Origin: Acidobacteriota bacterium
Lineage (GTDB): Bacteria > Acidobacteriota > Blastocatellia > Pyrinomonadales > Pyrinomonadaceae
Direction: 5' to 3'
NCBI GenBank assembly: GCA_003222835.1
Contig: QHXE01000375.1
Span: 1 to 9,691, forward strand
Length of the DNA: 9,691 nt
Position 1 is the first letter of the stretch. The number at the start of each line of letters is the position of its first letter. The notes below the pieces were generated by a model that saw only the letters and a program-made list of their open reading frames with translations, was not told the DNA's origin and searched no databases. Positions 1 through 8,072 of this stretch are shown here, in pieces. The position numbers and the translations under genes were made by a program.

Positions 1-1706
1 ACATCGACCCTTCCGTGATGAAGCCCGACCAAGTGGCGCACAATCGCGAGGCCCAGCCCCAGCCCTCCGTGTATCCGGGTGGTCGAGCCGTCTGCCTGAC
101 TAAAGCGATCAAAAATATAAGGCAAGAATTCGGGAGTAATACCGACGCCACTATCGATCACGGAAACCGTAACCCTAAAGTCTTGCTCCCTGACCTGAAC
201 CCTAACCTTTCCGCTTTGCGGCGTGAACTTGACCGCATTACTAAAAAGATTCCAGAAGATTTGCTGGAGGCGGTTTGCGTCGCCAAGCACGCCGCAATCG
301 CGAGATTCAAGGTCAGTTTCAAATTGAATCTCTTTGGCTTCAAACGCGGGACGGACTGAATCGATGGCCGCTTCAATGACCGTTGCCAGATCCACCGCGC
401 GAGGTTCTATTGCGATCTTGCCGCTGATGATGCGCGAGACATCAAGCAGGTCATCGATCAACTGAGACTGCACCCGCGCGTTGCGCTCGATCGTCTCGAG
501 ACCGCGGGCCAGATCCACCTCGCCGAGGTTGTTGGTACGCAGAAGGTGGCTCCAGCCAAGAATCGCGGACAAAGGCGTCCTCAACTCATGCGAAAGCGTC
601 GCTAGAAATTCGTCTTTGGTGCGGTTTGCCAATTCGGCTTCGGCGCGCGCAGCCTGTTCACGAACGAGTAACTGGGCCCGCTCTTCTTCGGCTTGCTTGC
701 GGACAGCCATCTCCGAGCGCAATTCAGCGGCATGACTCTCTGTCTCCGCGTAAAGTCGCGCGTTTTCGTAGGCCACAGATACTTGAGTGGTCAGCGTCGC
801 CGCCAATCGCTCATCGGCTTCACTGAAATCGTCGGCGTCAGTCTTGTTAAGTAAATAAAACCAGCCTGAGACACCCCCTGCCGACAAAATGGGCGCGCCC
901 AGAAATGACTGCATAGAATCGTACTCGATTTCATCTCCGAGCATCGATTCATCGGCTTCGCTTAGGCGAAGAGCGCGCCGTTCCACAATCACCAGATCCA
1001 AGGCGCGTTGCACAATGGCCGGAACCGCACTCAGCGAGACTGTCTCGGTCTGCTCGGTACAATGGAAGAAATGACGCGTTGACGTGGCGCCCGCATCGAG
1101 GACGCAGACGGCCGCCTCTTCAGCGCCAACTATTCCCCGGCTCGAGCGGCAGAACTTTGCCAAAACCTGCTCCGGATTGTGCTCGGCGGCCAGTTCGTGC
1201 CCCAGATCGATCAGCATATTGAGACGCGCTAGATTAGCATTCTCGAGTTCCAGGTTCTTTTCATGAAGAAGCTGTGCCTGGCGCTTAATCTCTCGGGTCT
1301 TCTTAAAAAGCTCAACAAAAACCGCCACCTTCGATCGCAGGATCTCCGGCTCAACCGGCTTAACGATGTAGTCAACCGCGCCGAGGGAATAGCCTCGGCT
1401 CAGATGCCGGACGCCGGTGGTATTGGCGGTGAGGAAAATGATCGGTATATCTCGTGACTTCTCCCGCCCGCGAATGAGTTCGGCCGTTTGCAGTCCGTCG
1501 ATGCCGGGCATGTAGACATCCAGCAGTACGACGGCAGCTTCGTTATCGAGCAGATATCGCAGCGCGTCCTCTCCGCAAGACGCCCTGATCAGATTTCGGT
1601 CCGGAGCCCGCAAGATTGACTCGAGCGCCAACAAGTTTGTCGGACTGTCGTCAACCAGCAGAATATTGATGCGTTCTTTAGCCAACCGATTCTTCTGTGC
1701 CTTCAT
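1..1706 (-). CDS. Receiver-GAF-histidine kinase hybrid protein (C-terminus off window)
   Basis: Cytoplasmic two-component signalling protein; 568 residues are visible from an ATG at 1706 and the frame stays open to the left edge. An N-terminal receiver (about residues 13-125) has the acidic pair D19-D20, phosphoacceptor D63 in LLDVYMPGIDG, T93 and K116 in VKP. A helical linker follows, then a GAF-like sensor (about 165-330), a short coiled coil, HisKA with H373 in LSHELRTPL, and HATPase with N490 in FSNAVKF, the G1 box DSGVGI (D518), the F box IFDRFSQADGSTT and the G2 box GGLGLGLAIV. All catalytic residues seen are present, so it should be an active kinase whose output is gated by its own receiver. 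No membrane segment or signal peptide is seen. The start is supported by AAGGAG nine bases upstream. It lies 192 bp downstream of the poly-HAMP kinase on the same strand, so co-transcription is possible. The ligand is unknown, and more receivers could follow beyond the edge. Confidence 0.93.
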   Translation of the reverse strand, partial: MKAQKNRLAKERINILLVDDSPTNLLALESILRAPDRNLIRASCGEDALRYLLDNEAAVVLLDVYMPGIDGLQTAELIRGREKSRDIPIIFLTANTTGVRHLSRGYSLGAVDYIVKPVEPEILRSKVAVFVELFKKTREIKRQAQLLHEKNLELENANLARLNMLIDLGHELAAEHNPEQVLAKFCRSSRGIVGAEEAAVCVLDAGATSTRHFFHCTEQTETVSLSAVPAIVQRALDLVIVERRALRLSEADESMLGDEIEYDSMQSFLGAPILSAGGVSGWFYLLNKTDADDFSEADERLAATLTTQVSVAYENARLYAETESHAAELRSEMAVRKQAEEERAQLLVREQAARAEAELANRTKDEFLATLSHELRTPLSAILGWSHLLRTNNLGEVDLARGLETIERNARVQSQLIDDLLDVSRIISGKIAIEPRAVDLATVIEAAIDSVRPAFEAKEIQFETDLESRDCGVLGDANRLQQIFWNLFSNAVKFTPQSGKVRVQVREQDFRVTVSVIDSGVGITPEFLPYIFDRFSQADGSTTRIHGGLGLGLAIVRHLVGLHHGRVD

Positions 1707-1711
1707 GAAAA

Positions 1712-1743
1712 CCCTCTCCTTTTGGGAAAGGGCAGGGTGAGCG
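1712..1743. repeat. REP-like palindromic element, copy 1
   Basis: Imperfect hairpin CCCTCTCC-ttttg-GGAAAGGG followed by a GC-rich tail containing GGGTGAG. The same layout (hairpin, short spacer, GGGTGAG tail) appears on the opposite strand at 1862-1896, so the two face each other like the paired palindromic units (BIMEs) of other bacteria. This looks like a dispersed non-autonomous repeat. Genome-wide copy number cannot be judged from this window. Confidence 0.45.
1716..1721 (-). promoter_or_regulatory. Shine-Dalgarno site of the receiver-GAF kinase, inside a hairpin arm
   Basis: Reading the minus strand, AAGGAG ends nine bases before the ATG at 1706, which fixes that start. The site lies in one arm of an imperfect hairpin (1712-1719 pairing with 1725-1732, one mismatch). 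The ribosome site could therefore be partly hidden unless the hairpin is opened, for example by a ribosome finishing the upstream gene. The pairing is seen in the sequence; the regulatory effect is inferred. Confidence 0.6.
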
Positions 1744-1776
1744 TCCTACCTAATCTATGCATTAAGATTCCTCAAA

Positions 1777-1830
1777 GCCCGCTCCAGCGGGCGAAACGCG
1801 CCTTTGCCTCTGCCGCCCGCTAAAGCGGGC
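1777..1830. repeat. Two short perfect palindromes in tandem, GCCCGCT-NN-AGCGGGC
   Basis: Two copies of a 7-bp perfect inverted repeat with a two-base loop: 1777-1783 with 1786-1792 (loop CC) and 1815-1821 with 1824-1830 (loop AA). The identical arms show that both come from one repeat family. In the minus-strand transcript they form two consecutive GC-rich hairpins just after the large kinase stops; the second is followed only by TTTGAG, a poor U-tract. They could stabilise the mRNA end or attenuate transcription, but a classical intrinsic terminator is not evident. Confidence 0.6.
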
Positions 1831-1861
1831 TTAAGAATATGTTGTCATCGCCGCCGCGCAA

Positions 1862-1896
1862 GCCCTCACCCCGACTTCTCGCCCAGCGGGAGACGG
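1862..1896. repeat. REP-like palindromic element, copy 2 (inverted relative to copy 1)
   Basis: A CTCACCC tail followed by an imperfect hairpin TCTCG-cccagc-GGGAGA. On the minus strand it reads hairpin, short spacer, GGGTGAGGGC, matching copy 1 at 1712-1743 in layout and tail. It begins three bases after the stop codon of the large kinase. The pair brackets the twin palindromes at 1777-1830. Divergence between copies keeps confidence moderate. Confidence 0.42.
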
Positions 1897-1898
1897 AG

Positions 1899-4800
1899 TT
1901 AACTCACTTCATCCTGACGGTAGAGCCACACACGCAAAAGCGAAAGCAATTGATCGATATCCAGGGGCTTGGAGATGTAATCCGATGCTCCCACTTCCAA
2001 ACAGCGATCGCGATCGGCCTTCATTGCCTTAGCGGTCAAAGCAATGATCGGAAGCTGCTGGAACCTTTCCATCTGGCGAATCGCACTGATTGCTTCATAG
2101 CCGTCCATCTCGGGCATCATGATATCCATCAGGACGGCTTCGACGCCGGAGGTGGCTTTCAAAAGTTTGATTCCCTCCTGGCCATTCTCGGCGTGCAGCA
2201 CCTTCATCTTGTACCCCTCTAAAGCGCTCGTTAAGGCAAAGATATTTCGCACGTCGTCATCGACGATTAAGACCTTGCGCTCCGCGAGCACCGGATCGCG
2301 ACGATGAACTTGCTCAAGCAAGCGGCGCGTCGGCTCTGGTAGATTGGCTTCTACCCGATGGAGGAACAATGCCGTTTCAGCCAGCAAGCGCTCGGGTGAA
2401 TCCGCTTCTTTAATAATGATCGAAGCGGCGACTCGTTTCAGATGCAGCTCTTCTTTGCGGGTCAATTCCTTTCCCGTGTAAACGATGATTGGCAGATCAG
2501 AGCGGCCGACCTCCGTCTGAAGCCTTTCGATCAAATCAAAGCCAGTCATGTCTGGAAGTTTCAGATCGAGCACCATGCAATCGAAGCGTTCACCTCTCAA
2601 CATGCTCAGCGCTTCCTGGCCGGTGGCCACGGCGGTGGTGTTTACGTCGCCATTGCCAATCAATTCCACGACGCTCATGCGTTGCACGTCATCGTCCTCC
2701 ACCACCAGTAATTTCCCGGGCCCGCGCTCCACGAAGGCAGTAATCTCGTCGAACGTCCTGGTCAGGTCTTCGTTGCTCACCGGTTTTTGCAGGTGTCTTA
2801 GGGCCCCTTGCTGTAACGCCCGGCGTCGATATTCTTCGACGGTAATAATGTGGACTGGTATATGCCTGGTTTTCGGATCGTGTTTCAGGCGATCCAAAAC
2901 CGTCCAGCCGTCACGATCAGGCAGCCGGATGTCTAATGTGATGGCGACCGGAGCGTACTTATAGGCCAGAGCCAGCGCCACATTCGCCGACGTGGCAACC
3001 AAGCCCTTGAATCCTTTTTCGCGCGCCAACTCCAGAAGAATCTTCGCAAAGTTGACGTCGTCCTCGACAATCAATACGGCGCGGTCGCCGTCTTGAATCT
3101 CGTTGCGATCGTCGATGATAGCGGCCGACTCACTGGAAAGCAGCGCCAATGCGTGATCGTCAAAAGTCTCAGCAGGCGTCCAGGCTGCTTCGATCTCTTT
3201 CAAAAGTTTGGGTGATTTCTGGCTCGGCTGAGCGACGACAGATCGAGACGGAACGTATGTCCGCGGCAAATACAGCGTGAAGACGCTGCCCTCTCCCGGA
3301 GCGGAGCTGACGCGAATCTCGCCGCCGAGCAGCCTGGCGATCTCTCGGCTGATGGACAAGCCCAATCCGGTGCCGCCGTACTTACGACTCGTGGTCCCAT
3401 CGGCTTGCTGAAACGCCTCGAAAATGATTCGCTGCTTTTCGGCGGCGATGCCGATGCCGGTATCGCTGACTGAGAAAGCGACGACGTCGCCGACGCGGTT
3501 GAGCGAATCAAGATAATACTTTTCATCCTTCGGCGCCGGCGCGATCTTTAGAACTACGTTGCCCTGTTCAGTGAACTTGAAAGCGTTGGAAAGCAGGTTC
3601 ATGAGTATTTGCTGCAAACGCTTATCGTCGGTGACCAAGCTCGGAGCCAGATCCTCGCTTCGCTCGACGAAGAAACCCAGATTCTTATCCTGCGCGAGCT
3701 GGTGGAAGCTGCGTTGAATTTGCAAGGTGACGTCATCGATTGAAACATCCGAAACCTCGATGCCCATCATCCCCGATTCGATCTTCGACAGATCGAGGAT
3801 GTCATTGATCAGTGAAAGCAGATCGGAGCCGGAGGAGTGGATTGTTTCGGCAAACTGCACCTGCTTCGTGGTGAGATTTTCCTCGCCATTTTCGCCAAGC
3901 TGCCGCGAGAGGATCAGCATGCTGTTTAGTGGCGTACGCAGCTCATGCGACATGTTAGCGAGAAACTCCGACTTATACTTGGAAGTCAGCGCGAGCTGCT
4001 CGGCCTTTTCTTCCATCTCCCAACGAGCTTCTTCAACTTCGCGGTTCTTGGCTTCTACTTCCGCCTTCTGTCGCGCCAGCAACGCTGCTTTGTCCTGCAA
4101 TTCTTCATTCGTTTGCCGCAGCTCTTCCTGCTGGCTCTTTAACAACTCTTCCGACTCGCGCAGCGATTCGGCTTGCTTCTCGAGCTGTTCGTTTGTCTTC
4201 TTGAGTTCATCCTGCTGGCTCTGCAATTCTCCGGCGAGGGACTGCGATTGCAGCAGCAGATCTTCCGTGCGGGTATTGGCCTCGATCGTGTTCAAAACGA
4301 TGCCGATGCTCTCGGTCAACTGATCGAGAAACGTGAGATGCGTGTCGCTGAAAATATGGAAAGTCGAGAGTTCGATCACAGCCTTGACTTCGCCCTCGAA
4401 TAGCACGGGCAGCACCACTATATTATTTGGCGGCGCTTCGCCCAGGCCGGAGCTGATATGCACGTAATTGAGAGGAATATTGGTAACGAGGATGCGCTCC
4501 TTCTCCAGCGTACACTGGCCCACTAATCCTTCGCCCGGATGAAATTCATTAGCCAGGTTCTTGCGCTTGTTATAAGCATATCCGCCCAGCAGCCTCATCA
4601 CGGGTTGGCCGTTGTCGCTGCCGTTTACATAGAAAACTCCCTGCTGCGCTTCGACCAGTGGCGCCAACTCAGAAAGCACCATCTGCGCGACCGTCTTCAT
4701 GTCGCGTTGCCCCTGTAGCATGCGCGTAAAGCGAGCCAGATTAGTCTTCAGCCAATCTTGCTCGGTGTTTTTCTGGGTCGTGTCTTTGAGATTCAGAATC

Positions 4801-7724
4801 ATCTCGTTGATATTGTCTTTGAGCGCCGCGACCTCACCTTGCGCTTCCACGGTAATCGATCGCGTCAGATCGCCCTTGGTCACCGCCGTCGAAACTTCGG
4901 CAATCGCCCGCACCTGATTCGTCAGGTTTGCAGCCAGACCGTTGACGTTGTCAGTCAGATCGCGCCAAGTGCCGGCCGCACCCGGAACGTTCGCCTGCCC
5001 GCCCAGCTTGCCTTCGACGCCGACCTCGCGCGCGACCGAAGTCACCTGATCGGCAAAGATTGCCAGCGTGTCGGTCATGTTGTTGATGGTATCGGCCAGC
5101 TCGGCAATTTCACCTTTAGCTTCGACTGTCAGCTTGCGTTTGAGATCGCCATTGGCCACGGCGGTAACTACGCGAGCAATACCCCGCACCTGATTAGTTA
5201 GGTTGCTGGCCATCGAATTCACATTGTCGGTTAGGTCCTTCCACGTTCCCGCGACGCCGCGCACATCCGCCTGGCCGCCGAGCTTTCCTTCGGTGCCGAC
5301 TTCGCGAGCCACACGCGTCACTTCCGAAGCGAACGAGTTCAACTGATCCACCATCGTGTTAATGGTGTTCTTCAATTCCAGAATCTCGCCCTTCACATCG
5401 ACCGTAATCTTCTTCGATAGGTCACCATTCGCGACGGCGGTAGTTACCTCCGCGATGTTGCGCACCTGCCCGGTCAGGTTGCCGGCCATCGAATTAACGT
5501 TATCGGTCAGGTCTTTCCAGGTTCCCGCAACCCCGGGTACGTCCGCCTGGCCGCCAAGCTTTCCTTCGGTACCCACTTCCCGGGCGACACGCGTCACTTC
5601 GGATGCGAACGAGTTCAACTGGTCCACCATCGTGTTAATGGTGTTCTTCAATTCCAGAATCTCGCCCTTCACGTCGACCGTGATCTTCTTTGACAGGTCA
5701 CCATTGGCCACGGCGGTTGTTACTTCCGCAATGTTGCGCACCTGGCCCGTCAGATTGCCGGCCATGAAATTTACGTTGTCGGTCAGGTCCTTCCAGGTTC
5801 CGGCCACGCCCATTACCTGTGCCTGGCCGCCTAGTCTTCCTTCCGTGCCGACCTCGCGGGCCACACGCGTCACTTCTGAAGCGAACGAGCTGAGCTGATC
5901 CACCATCGTGTTGATGGTGTTCTTCAGCTCCAGAATCTCGCCCTTTACGGTTACGGTGATCTTCTTCGAGAGATCTCCGTTGGCGACTGCCGTGGTGACT
6001 TCCGCGATGTTTCTTACCTGCGCAGTCAGGTTGCCGGCCATCGAATTCACACTATCCGTCAGGTCCTTCCACGTTCCGGCCACGCCTCGCACATCAGCTT
6101 GGCCGCCAAGTTCTCCTTCTGTTCCGACTTCGCGGGCCACACGCGTCACTTCCGAGGCGAATCCATTGAGCTGGTCCACCATCGTATTAATGGTGTTCTT
6201 CAATTCAAGAATCTCGCCCTTTACATCTACCGTGATCTTCTTGGATAGATCACCATTAGCAACCGCCGTTGTGACTTCGGCGATGTTTCTTACCTGACCT
6301 GTCAAGTTGCCGCCCATCAGGTTCACGCTGTCCGTAAGATCCTTCCAGGTTCCCGCCACGCCCTTGACGTCAGCCTGACCGCCGAGTTTTCCCTCCGAGC
6401 CAACCTCGCGCGCCACGCGTGTCACTTCTGACGCGAAGGCATTGAGCTGGTCAACCATCGTGTTGATGGTGTCCTTGAGTTCGAGGATCTCTCCCTTCAC
6501 GTCTACCGTAATCTTCTTTGATAAATCGCCGTTCGCGACTGCCGTCGTCACCTCGGCGATGTTTCGTACCTGGCCTGTCAGGTTGCCGGCCATGAAATTC
6601 ACATTGTCGGTTAGATCTTTCCAGGTGCCCGCAATGCCCATCACCTGCGCCTGGCCACCGAGCTTTCCTTCGGTGCCGACTTCGCGAGCCACACGTGTCA
6701 CTTCCGAAGCGAAGGAGTTCAACTGATCTACCATCGTGTTGATGGTGTTCTTCAATTCGAGAATTTCACCCTTGACGTCGACCGTGATCTTCTTTGATAA
6801 GTCGCCGTTCGCGACCGCCGTTGTTACTTCGGCGATGTTGCGTACCTGGCCTGTTAAATTGCTGGCCATGGAATTAACATTGTCCGTAAGGTCCTTCCAC
6901 GTTCCCGCTACCCCACGCACATCCGCCTGACCGCCAAGTTTTCCTTCGGTGCCGACCTCGCGCGCCACGCGCGTCACTTCTGAAGCAAACGAGTTCAATT
7001 GGTCCACCATCGTATTGATAGTGTTCTTCAGTTCGAGAATCTCGCCCTTCACATCCACAGTGATCTTCTTGGACAGATCGCCGTTCGCGACGGCGGTTGT
7101 AACTTCGGCGATGTTTCTTACCTGGCTGGTAAGATTGCTCGCCATAGAGTTGACGCTGTCCGTCAAATCTTTCCAGGTTCCCGCAACTCCTTTGACTTTG
7201 GCTTCGCCACCGAGCTTTCCTTCAGTCCCGACTTCGCGGGCCACGCGTGTGACTTCGGAAGCGAATGATCCAAGTTGATCAACCATCGAATTGACGATCT
7301 TTACCGTGCGCAGGAACTCTCCCTTCAACGGTCGTCCCTCCACTTCGAGCGCCATTCTCTCTGACAGGTCACCGTTAGCGACGGCGCCGATCACGCGGGC
7401 CATCTCGCTCGTGGGACGCGCCATATCGTCGATGAGCAGGTTTGTCGAATCGACCAGCCTAAGCCATGAACCTGCGGCAGCGGGCACAGCGGCGCGGTGG
7501 GTTATCTTTCCTTCTTTGCCTACCGCCCGGCTTACACGCTCAAGTTCCTTTGTTGTCTTGTCACTCAGCCCGATGATGTCGTTAAGGGTGTCGGCTATTT
7601 TGCCCGCCTCACCGGTCCAGTCGCCCGGAAGCCGAGTTGAGAAGTCTCCCTGCTTGAACGCTACCAAAGTCTTCAGAAGCAATTTAGTGTTTAGGGAACC
7701 AGTTGTCGGGACTTGAGTTGGCAT
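1899..7724 (-). CDS. Giant soluble poly-HAMP GAF hybrid histidine kinase with three receivers
   Basis: 1941-residue cytoplasmic hybrid sensor kinase. Residues 11-980 are a continuous array of about 21 HAMP-like units. Residues about 1000-1150 are a GAF domain. Residues about 1155-1250 are a coiled coil with a 28-residue internal repeat (QSQQDEL... / KSQQEEL...). HisKA carries H1260 in [12 protein letters not shown]; HATPase has N1380 in SNAFKF, DTGIGI at 1421, [12 protein letters not shown] and [10 protein letters not shown]. Three receivers follow: D1598/K1647, D1720/K1772 and D1867/K1919. Receiver 2 has IIIKEAD in place of the usual K-P. No transmembrane helix, signal peptide or HPt is seen. 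The order HAMP array-GAF-HK-REC is known in bacterial relatives of fungal group III (Nik1/Os-1) kinases; the array is long for that group by my recollection. The ATG at 7724 is preceded by AGGA seven bases upstream. The signal is unknown; by family analogy the HAMP array may respond to osmotic or mechanical change, but that is inference. Confidence 0.96.
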   Translation of the reverse strand: MPTQVPTTGSLNTKLLLKTLVAFKQGDFSTRLPGDWTGEAGKIADTLNDIIGLSDKTTKELERVSRAVGKEGKITHRAAVPAAAGSWLRLVDSTNLLIDDMARPTSEMARVIGAVANGDLSERMALEVEGRPLKGEFLRTVKIVNSMVDQLGSFASEVTRVAREVGTEGKLGGEAKVKGVAGTWKDLTDSVNSMASNLTSQVRNIAEVTTAVANGDLSKKITVDVKGEILELKNTINTMVDQLNSFASEVTRVAREVGTEGKLGGQADVRGVAGTWKDLTDNVNSMASNLTGQVRNIAEVTTAVANGDLSKKITVDVKGEILELKNTINTMVDQLNSFASEVTRVAREVGTEGKLGGQAQVMGIAGTWKDLTDNVNFMAGNLTGQVRNIAEVTTAVANGDLSKKITVDVKGEILELKDTINTMVDQLNAFASEVTRVAREVGSEGKLGGQADVKGVAGTWKDLTDSVNLMGGNLTGQVRNIAEVTTAVANGDLSKKITVDVKGEILELKNTINTMVDQLNGFASEVTRVAREVGTEGELGGQADVRGVAGTWKDLTDSVNSMAGNLTAQVRNIAEVTTAVANGDLSKKITVTVKGEILELKNTINTMVDQLSSFASEVTRVAREVGTEGRLGGQAQVMGVAGTWKDLTDNVNFMAGNLTGQVRNIAEVTTAVANGDLSKKITVDVKGEILELKNTINTMVDQLNSFASEVTRVAREVGTEGKLGGQADVPGVAGTWKDLTDNVNSMAGNLTGQVRNIAEVTTAVANGDLSKKITVDVKGEILELKNTINTMVDQLNSFASEVTRVAREVGTEGKLGGQADVRGVAGTWKDLTDNVNSMASNLTNQVRGIARVVTAVANGDLKRKLTVEAKGEIAELADTINNMTDTLAIFADQVTSVAREVGVEGKLGGQANVPGAAGTWRDLTDNVNGLAANLTNQVRAIAEVSTAVTKGDLTRSITVEAQGEVAALKDNINEMILNLKDTTQKNTEQDWLKTNLARFTRMLQGQRDMKTVAQMVLSELAPLVEAQQGVFYVNGSDNGQPVMRLLGGYAYNKRKNLANEFHPGEGLVGQCTLEKERILVTNIPLNYVHISSGLGEAPPNNIVVLPVLFEGEVKAVIELSTFHIFSDTHLTFLDQLTESIGIVLNTIEANTRTEDLLLQSQSLAGELQSQQDELKKTNEQLEKQAESLRESEELLKSQQEELRQTNEELQDKAALLARQKAEVEAKNREVEEARWEMEEKAEQLALTSKYKSEFLANMSHELRTPLNSMLILSRQLGENGEENLTTKQVQFAETIHSSGSDLLSLINDILDLSKIESGMMGIEVSDVSIDDVTLQIQRSFHQLAQDKNLGFFVERSEDLAPSLVTDDKRLQQILMNLLSNAFKFTEQGNVVLKIAPAPKDEKYYLDSLNRVGDVVAFSVSDTGIGIAAEKQRIIFEAFQQADGTTSRKYGGTGLGLSISREIARLLGGEIRVSSAPGEGSVFTLYLPRTYVPSRSVVAQPSQKSPKLLKEIEAAWTPAETFDDHALALLSSESAAIIDDRNEIQDGDRAVLIVEDDVNFAKILLELAREKGFKGLVATSANVALALAYKYAPVAITLDIRLPDRDGWTVLDRLKHDPKTRHIPVHIITVEEYRRRALQQGALRHLQKPVSNEDLTRTFDEITAFVERGPGKLLVVEDDDVQRMSVVELIGNGDVNTTAVATGQEALSMLRGERFDCMVLDLKLPDMTGFDLIERLQTEVGRSDLPIIVYTGKELTRKEELHLKRVAASIIIKEADSPERLLAETALFLHRVEANLPEPTRRLLEQVHRRDPVLAERKVLIVDDDVRNIFALTSALEGYKMKVLHAENGQEGIKLLKATSGVEAVLMDIMMPEMDGYEAISAIRQMERFQQLPIIALTAKAMKADRDRCLEVGASDYISKPLDIDQLLSLLRVWLYRQDEVS
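4752..7136 (-). repeat. Tandem array of 276-bp HAMP-pair repeats (8 full, 1 partial)
   Basis: The coding DNA repeats every 276 bp (92 residues) in the minus-strand frame: R1 6861-7136, R2 6585-6860, R3 6309-6584, R4 6033-6308, R5 5757-6032, R6 5481-5756, R7 5205-5480, R8 4929-5204, and R9 (first 59 residues) 4752-4928. Each repeat encodes a canonical HAMP unit ([17 protein letters not shown]..., [12 protein letters not shown]) and a divergent one ([16 protein letters not shown]..., [11 protein letters not shown]). R1-R7 differ from each other at only a few residues; R8 and R9 are clearly more diverged (for example [15 protein letters not shown]). Two further, more degenerate canonical/divergent pairs precede R1 (residues about 11-100 and 105-196). 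The array could recombine and change length. Confidence 0.95.
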
Positions 7725-7793
7725 GGGGTTTTCCTTTCGAAGTCTGCTTTCAACTTTTTAGTTAAGAAAATGATCTAGCTCGCTGTCGCATCG

Positions 7794-7807
7794 CCCGCTC
7801 GCGCGGG
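7794..7807. repeat. Small perfect palindrome CCCGC-TCGC-GCGGG
   Basis: A 5-bp perfect stem with a four-base loop in the presumed leader of the giant kinase. Its left part (GCCCGCT) is the same string that forms the arms of the palindromes at 1777-1830, which suggests a shared repeat family. It is followed by no U-tract in either direction. Confidence 0.4.
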
Positions 7808-7870
7808 ATGAACGTCAACAAGAGAAGGAGCAAGGCAACTGCTTTTCCGTGCGGGGGAACCGCTAGGGAG

Positions 7871-7876
7871 ATTATA
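7871..7876 (-). promoter_or_regulatory. Candidate -10 box for the giant kinase
   Basis: Reading the minus strand, a perfect TATAAT lies about 147 bases upstream of the kinase ATG in the most AT-rich part of the gap. No good -35 box sits 16-18 bases upstream of it. An alternative is TTTACA (minus strand, about 7917-7922) with a weaker TACAAA 17 bases on. Either would leave a long leader containing the 7794-7807 hairpin. Motif match only. Confidence 0.3.
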
Positions 7877-7941
7877 TATCTTTGTTCAATATTTGTATCT
7901 TGCTTGTTACGATCTGTAAACATTTTTTTGTCGGCCGTCAG

Positions 7942-7965
7942 AACCGCCTGCGGTAGCGGGCGGTT
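7942..7965. repeat. GC-rich inverted repeat (AACCGCC...GGCGGTT)
   Basis: A 7-bp perfect inverted repeat separated by ten bases, upstream of pgsA. A degenerate copy in inverted orientation lies at 8004-8023: compared with the reverse complement of the core of this element, 16 of 20 positions match. It looks like a dispersed palindromic repeat and not an operator, because it sits well upstream of the pgsA promoter-like boxes. Confidence 0.5.
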
Positions 7966-8003
7966 AATCTGAGTTCCCAGCACCGCCTATTCCTGCGTTT
8001 CAA

Positions 8004-8023
8004 CTACTCGCTACCGGAGGCGG
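8004..8023. repeat. Degenerate inverted relative of the 7942-7965 repeat
   Basis: The 20-base stretch containing CGCTACCG and AGGCGG matches the reverse complement of the 7942-7965 core at 16 of 20 positions. It lies just upstream of the TTGACA box of pgsA. Together the two could fold as a large stem or simply be two decayed copies of one repeat. Confidence 0.4.
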
Positions 8024-8033
8024 CTGCGGACTC

Positions 8034-8063
8034 TTGACACTCAACAATCGCGCAACCTAGACT
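8034..8063 (+). promoter_or_regulatory. Candidate pgsA promoter giving a near-leaderless transcript
   Basis: A perfect TTGACA (8034-8039) is followed after 18 bases by TAGACT (8058-8063), which matches four of six positions of TATAAT. Transcription would be expected to start near 8070, only a few bases before the GTG at 8073. No Shine-Dalgarno site is visible before that GTG, consistent with leaderless or near-leaderless translation. The motif positions are seen; promoter activity is inferred. Confidence 0.45.
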
Positions 8064-8072
8064 CCGACTGTT

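Larger units (their letters stand above)
7725..8072. other. Divergent intergenic region between the giant kinase and pgsA
   Basis: This 348-bp gap holds the 5' leaders and presumed promoters of two diverging genes. It contains an AT-rich core (about 7868-7930, including a run of seven T), a perfect small palindrome at 7794-7807, a GC-rich inverted repeat at 7942-7965, a degenerate inverted relative of that repeat at 8004-8023, and a TTGACA box at 8034. A 73-codon minus-strand reading frame crosses it (7762-7983), but it runs through the palindromes and has no family resemblance, so it is not called as a gene. Confidence 0.7.

Noticed and set aside
158..376. Short minus-strand frame inside the first kinase
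   Set aside because: Wrong frame: the kinase N, G1 and G2 boxes read without interruption in the frame set by the ATG at 1706.
1777..1830. Twin palindromes as a CRISPR array or attachment site
   Set aside because: Only two very short palindromes, with no conserved longer repeat, regular spacers, cas genes or integrase nearby.
5356..7278. Series of plus-strand open frames opposite the HAMP array, with recurring [19 protein letters not shown] peptides
   Set aside because: They are antisense shadows of the repeated kinase coding DNA; the repetition simply mirrors the HAMP repeats.
7830..7875. GCGGGGGAACC string reminiscent of the c-di-AMP (ydaO) riboswitch core
   Set aside because: The partner GGGTGAAT-type element and a closing stem are absent, and the string is about 200 bases from the next plus-strand gene.
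7762..7983. 73-codon minus-strand frame in the kinase-pgsA gap with a run of leucines
   Set aside because: It runs through palindromic repeats and the AT-rich promoter core and matches no family; the leucine run comes from simple sequence, so it is most likely chance.
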